Assembly (NCBI RefSeq): GCF_042675645.1
Contig: NZ_JBHTJH010000004.1
Location: forward strand, 434,001 to 498,000
Source of the DNA: Sungkyunkwania multivorans
Lineage (GTDB): Bacteria > Bacteroidota > Bacteroidia > Flavobacteriales > Flavobacteriaceae
Length of the DNA: 64,000 bases
Reading direction: 5' to 3'
In this document: positions 61,795-64,000 of the stretch, one piece after another
How positions within the stretch are numbered: position 1 is the first letter of the stretch
How the letters are laid out: every line of letters begins with the position of its first letter
Program-made: the position numbers and the translations under genes
The notes under the pieces: generated by a model
What the model saw: the letters and a program-made list of their open reading frames with translations, nothing else
Databases searched by the model: none
What the model was told of the DNA's origin: nothing

Positions 61795-62982
61795 CTAAAG
61801 TTGGGTCACCTTCAGAGGGTTTCTTACTTTTCTTGAAAAATCGGATAAGTAATCGTGCCAGTCTTTTTCAGTTTCGAACTGACCACTTTTTTTCCATCCG
61901 AAGCCAGCATAATATTCAATTTGGCATTCTTTTACTTTTAGATGGGCATACAGGTTGCTCTCATCTTTTCTATCGGTCATGTAGGTCTCATGTCCTACCA
62001 AATATCCCTTAGGAATTACCAATCCCTGTCCCAACTCCGAATCATCGAAAGGTTCCCAATAACTCATCCAACCATCAGTGGTTTTGGTACGGGTATTCCC
62101 GTCTTTTTTGTGCAAGGTCATCCCTACAGAAAGCGTATCCGTGCCTTTTACTTCAATGACAAATTTTGAAAGATTTTGACCATAGTCCAGTGAAATATGT
62201 TTGGATTCTAGGATGGTTTTACCTTCGGCATCCCACGACGCATAATCCAAGACGAAACTCGTCCGTATGGGGCCATTGGTAATGGTTTTCCATTTAATGA
62301 AGTTTTTAGAAAATGCATAGGTGGAATCTGTTTTTAAGGCCGTTCCACCAACACCTCGACTTACTCCTACATGAAAATTGTCCAATCCTTCACCCGAATC
62401 CTCATGATATGAACCTGCGCCAGAAGTGTGTTTTTTGTACCATTTGTCGATAATTGGATACTCCACACGTTTTAGCCATGCATCAATACCACTAGATAAA
62501 GTTCCTCCTTGTACACCATCTTCTTTCATTTTCTGTGCAGTGGGACCAAAGGTTCTAAAGGCAACACGATTATTCTCCCAGGCGTAATCGTCCGTACGCT
62601 CGGGTACAAATCGAGAATAGCATCGCATCGATGTTGAATCTTCCTTTGCCTCAGAGGGTGTTGCGATGATGGTGAATTGTTTTTTAGAATGGCCCTTTAT
62701 TTCGGGTTGAAATAACAAAACGTCCATGGTTCCATCCCCATCAGTATCCACTAGTTGTGATAGTAGCATGTCGCCGTTTTCTTTATTCACTACTTGGATG
62801 GTTTTCGCACTTTCATTTGAAAATGCATCAAGACTATTGAGGTCAACTTCTACCGTTTCAAAACTGCGATCGACATCCAAGTCGTTGGCAACTTCGATGG
62901 TTGCGAGTTCGGAGGACTTGCTACAATTACTACTGATAAATACAATTGTAATGAGAATGAAAGTAATTCGAACTAATTTCAT
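61795..62982 (-). CDS. DUF4861 family lipoprotein
   Basis: A 395-residue protein. Signal with lipobox (ISSNCSK, Cys20). TVEVDLNSLD, LVDTDGDGTMDVLLFQPEI, the GPTAQKMKEDGVQGGTLSSGIDAWLKRVEYPIIDKWY block and DFHVGVSRGVGG-like segments are DUF4861 features. The family is common in pectin- and uronate-related loci and is not biochemically defined to my knowledge; it has been suggested to be a glycoside hydrolase or lyase accessory. Set between kduD and dctP, it probably acts in the periplasm on the imported oligo-uronate. Confidence 0.8.
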   Translation of the reverse strand: MKLVRITFILITIVFISSNCSKSSELATIEVANDLDVDRSFETVEVDLNSLDAFSNESAKTIQVVNKENGDMLLSQLVDTDGDGTMDVLLFQPEIKGHSKKQFTIIATPSEAKEDSTSMRCYSRFVPERTDDYAWENNRVAFRTFGPTAQKMKEDGVQGGTLSSGIDAWLKRVEYPIIDKWYKKHTSGAGSYHEDSGEGLDNFHVGVSRGVGGTALKTDSTYAFSKNFIKWKTITNGPIRTSFVLDYASWDAEGKTILESKHISLDYGQNLSKFVIEVKGTDTLSVGMTLHKKDGNTRTKTTDGWMSYWEPFDDSELGQGLVIPKGYLVGHETYMTDRKDESNLYAHLKVKECQIEYYAGFGWKKSGQFETEKDWHDYLSDFSRKVRNPLKVTQL

Positions 62983-62993
62983 TGGTTTTAAAC

Positions 62994-63788
62994 TTATGGT
63001 TCGTTAGATGGTTTTCCGATGGTCGCCAGAATACCGCCATCGACATATAGGATATGGCCATTGACAAAGTCGCTCGCCTTGGACGAAAGAAAGATCGCTG
63101 CGCCGGCAAGATCGTTGGGGTCGCCCCATTTGGCTGCTGGTGTTCGGTTCACTATAAAATCATTGAATGGATGACCATCCACACGGATGGGAGCGGTTTG
63201 GGAAGTCGCAAAATAGCCTGGACCAATGCCGTTCACCTGAATGTTAAATCGGGCCCATTCTGTGGCCATGTTCTTTGTGAGCATTACCAGACCACCTTTG
63301 GCGGCAGCATAGGCCCCCACGGTGTTTCGACCCAATTCGCTCATCATCGAACAGATGTTGATGATCTTCCCCTCTTGGCGTTCTATCATTCCGCGAACCA
63401 CATGTTTAGAGACGATAAATGGACTGATAAGGTCGATTTCCACGACTTTCTTGAAATCTTCTACCTCCATGTCCATCAGAGGAGTCCGCTTGATAATACC
63501 GGCGTTATTGATCAAGATGTCGATAGCACCTACTTCGGTCTCGATCTTTTTGATATTGTCGATCACCTCTTGTTCATCTGCCACATTAAACTTATAACCG
63601 AAGGCTCTGACACCTTCCTTTTGGTAGTCCTCCAGTGCCTTGTCGATCTTCTCTTGCGAAGAGTTGCCATTGACAATAATGGTCGCTCCTGCTTTTCCCA
63701 AGCCCATCGCCATTGCCATGCCTAAGCCATGCGTGCTTCCTGTGACCAGGGCAACTTTACCGTTGATATCGAATAATGATTGTGACAT
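62994..63788 (-). CDS. kduD: SDR-family 2-deoxy-D-gluconate/5-keto-4-deoxyuronate pathway dehydrogenase (KduD)
   Basis: A 264-residue SDR. TGSTHGLGMAMAMGLGKAG is the nucleotide site; NNAGIIKRTPLMDM, ICSMMSELGRNTVGAYAAAKGG holds Ser-Tyr-Lys; the C-terminus ends ILYVDGGILATIGKP. The RTPL and final DGGxLA pattern and the kduI gene 3 bp upstream indicate 2-dehydro-3-deoxy-D-gluconate 5-dehydrogenase (KduD). The same proteins are often named gluconate 5-dehydrogenase. It makes KDG from the KduI product. Confidence 0.85.
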   Translation of the reverse strand: MSQSLFDINGKVALVTGSTHGLGMAMAMGLGKAGATIIVNGNSSQEKIDKALEDYQKEGVRAFGYKFNVADEQEVIDNIKKIETEVGAIDILINNAGIIKRTPLMDMEVEDFKKVVEIDLISPFIVSKHVVRGMIERQEGKIINICSMMSELGRNTVGAYAAAKGGLVMLTKNMATEWARFNIQVNGIGPGYFATSQTAPIRVDGHPFNDFIVNRTPAAKWGDPNDLAGAAIFLSSKASDFVNGHILYVDGGILATIGKPSNEP

Positions 63789-63791
63789 AGC

Positions 63792-64000
63792 TTATCTGAG
63801 TTCCGTTATTTTGGCCACATCCATATCACCGTAATCTAAGTTTTCACCCGCCATTCCCCAGATAAAGGTATAATTGCTGGTTCCGGATCCTGCATGAATG
63901 GACCATGGTGGCGATATCACGGCTTGATGATTCTGCATCCAAATATGTCTGGTTTCCTGAGGTTGCCCCATAAAGTGGCATACCGATTGATCTTTTGGAA
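63792..64000 (-). CDS. kduI: 5-dehydro-4-deoxy-D-glucuronate isomerase (KduI), C-terminal part
   Basis: The window ends inside this gene; the last 69 codons are visible. VCHFMGQPQETRHIWMQNHQ and ISPPWSIHAGSGTSNYTFIWGMAGEN are the cupin-fold C-terminal half of KduI, including the metal-binding His of SIHAG. It ends DMDVAKITELR and its stop is 3 bp before the kduD ATG. KduI converts the linear 5-keto-4-deoxyuronate of glucuronate/galacturonate-type substrates into 3-deoxy-D-glycero-2,5-hexodiulosonate. Confidence 0.9.
   Translation of the reverse strand, partial: PKDQSVCHFMGQPQETRHIWMQNHQAVISPPWSIHAGSGTSNYTFIWGMAGENLDYGDMDVAKITELR

Noticed and set aside
63054..63725. 223-aa plus-strand ORF
   Set aside because: It is fully antisense to kduD, which has complete SDR motifs; the translated product has no known pattern.

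Overview
The window looks like a marine flavobacterial chromosome (Bacteroidota, Flavobacteriaceae-like). The evidence is a SusC/SusD pair, several secreted proteins with C-terminal type IX secretion (T9SS) sorting domains, lipoproteins with short Bacteroidota-type signal peptides, promoters with the TAnnTTTG -7 box, and an alginate-degradation locus. There is one assembly gap of ten Ns at 15317-15326.

Left part (0-11.5 kb): ordinary chromosomal genes. They are an MscS channel, an ECF sigma factor with a small membrane protein, several unassigned membrane and lipoproteins, a SulP anion transporter, a DinB-like protein, a secreted GH9 glucanase and a methyltransferase.

11.9-15.3 kb: an array of small unrelated genes, all on the minus strand, separated by imperfect palindromic repeats. 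Several repeats contain the stop codon of the preceding gene. This is the layout of integron gene cassettes without a visible integrase. A decayed DUF1877 gene lies at one end. At the other end an IS3-family element, cut by the assembly gap, sits 6 bp upstream of a cassette gene. A tRNA-Pro(GGG) and three 89-bp tandem repeats follow.

16-31.7 kb: a YtxH/holin-like envelope operon, a membrane-anchored LytTR regulator, and two paralogous modules of YceI, OB-fold and DUF5777 proteins. With them are a haem-motif lipoprotein, an HMA protein, two secreted-repeat lipoproteins, a TPR-LuxR regulator and a hydrolase/cyclase-like/AraC fusion. Three start points in this region (21.6, 26.6, 30.8 kb) share an upstream element placed exactly 58 bp from a -7-like box. 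They appear to form one regulon that includes a 29-residue small ORF.

31.7-39.8 kb: a giant BspA-type repeat protein with a dockerin-like tail, a neighbouring cohesin-like T9SS protein, and an FdhF/YdeP-type molybdopterin oxidoreductase.

40-64 kb: a uronate-polysaccharide utilization locus. Plus strand: tandem-domain PL7 alginate lyase, KdgF, SusC, SusD, PKD lipoprotein, FadR-type regulator, MFS uronate transporter, DEH reductase, then KDG kinase, KDPG aldolase, UxaC and a Gfo/Idh oxidoreductase. Minus strand: a compact operon of KduI (cut by the window edge), KduD, DUF4861, TRAP DctP-DctQ-DctM and two T9SS-secreted putative lyases (a jelly roll and a beta-helix). The two halves appear to feed alginate-derived and glucuronate/galacturonate-type unsaturated uronates into one shared KDG to KDPG to pyruvate + glyceraldehyde-3-phosphate route. 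TGGTWWACCA operators in front of the lyase, susC and fadR genes, and TTAAACGWTTAA operators between lacI and kdgK, suggest two local regulons.
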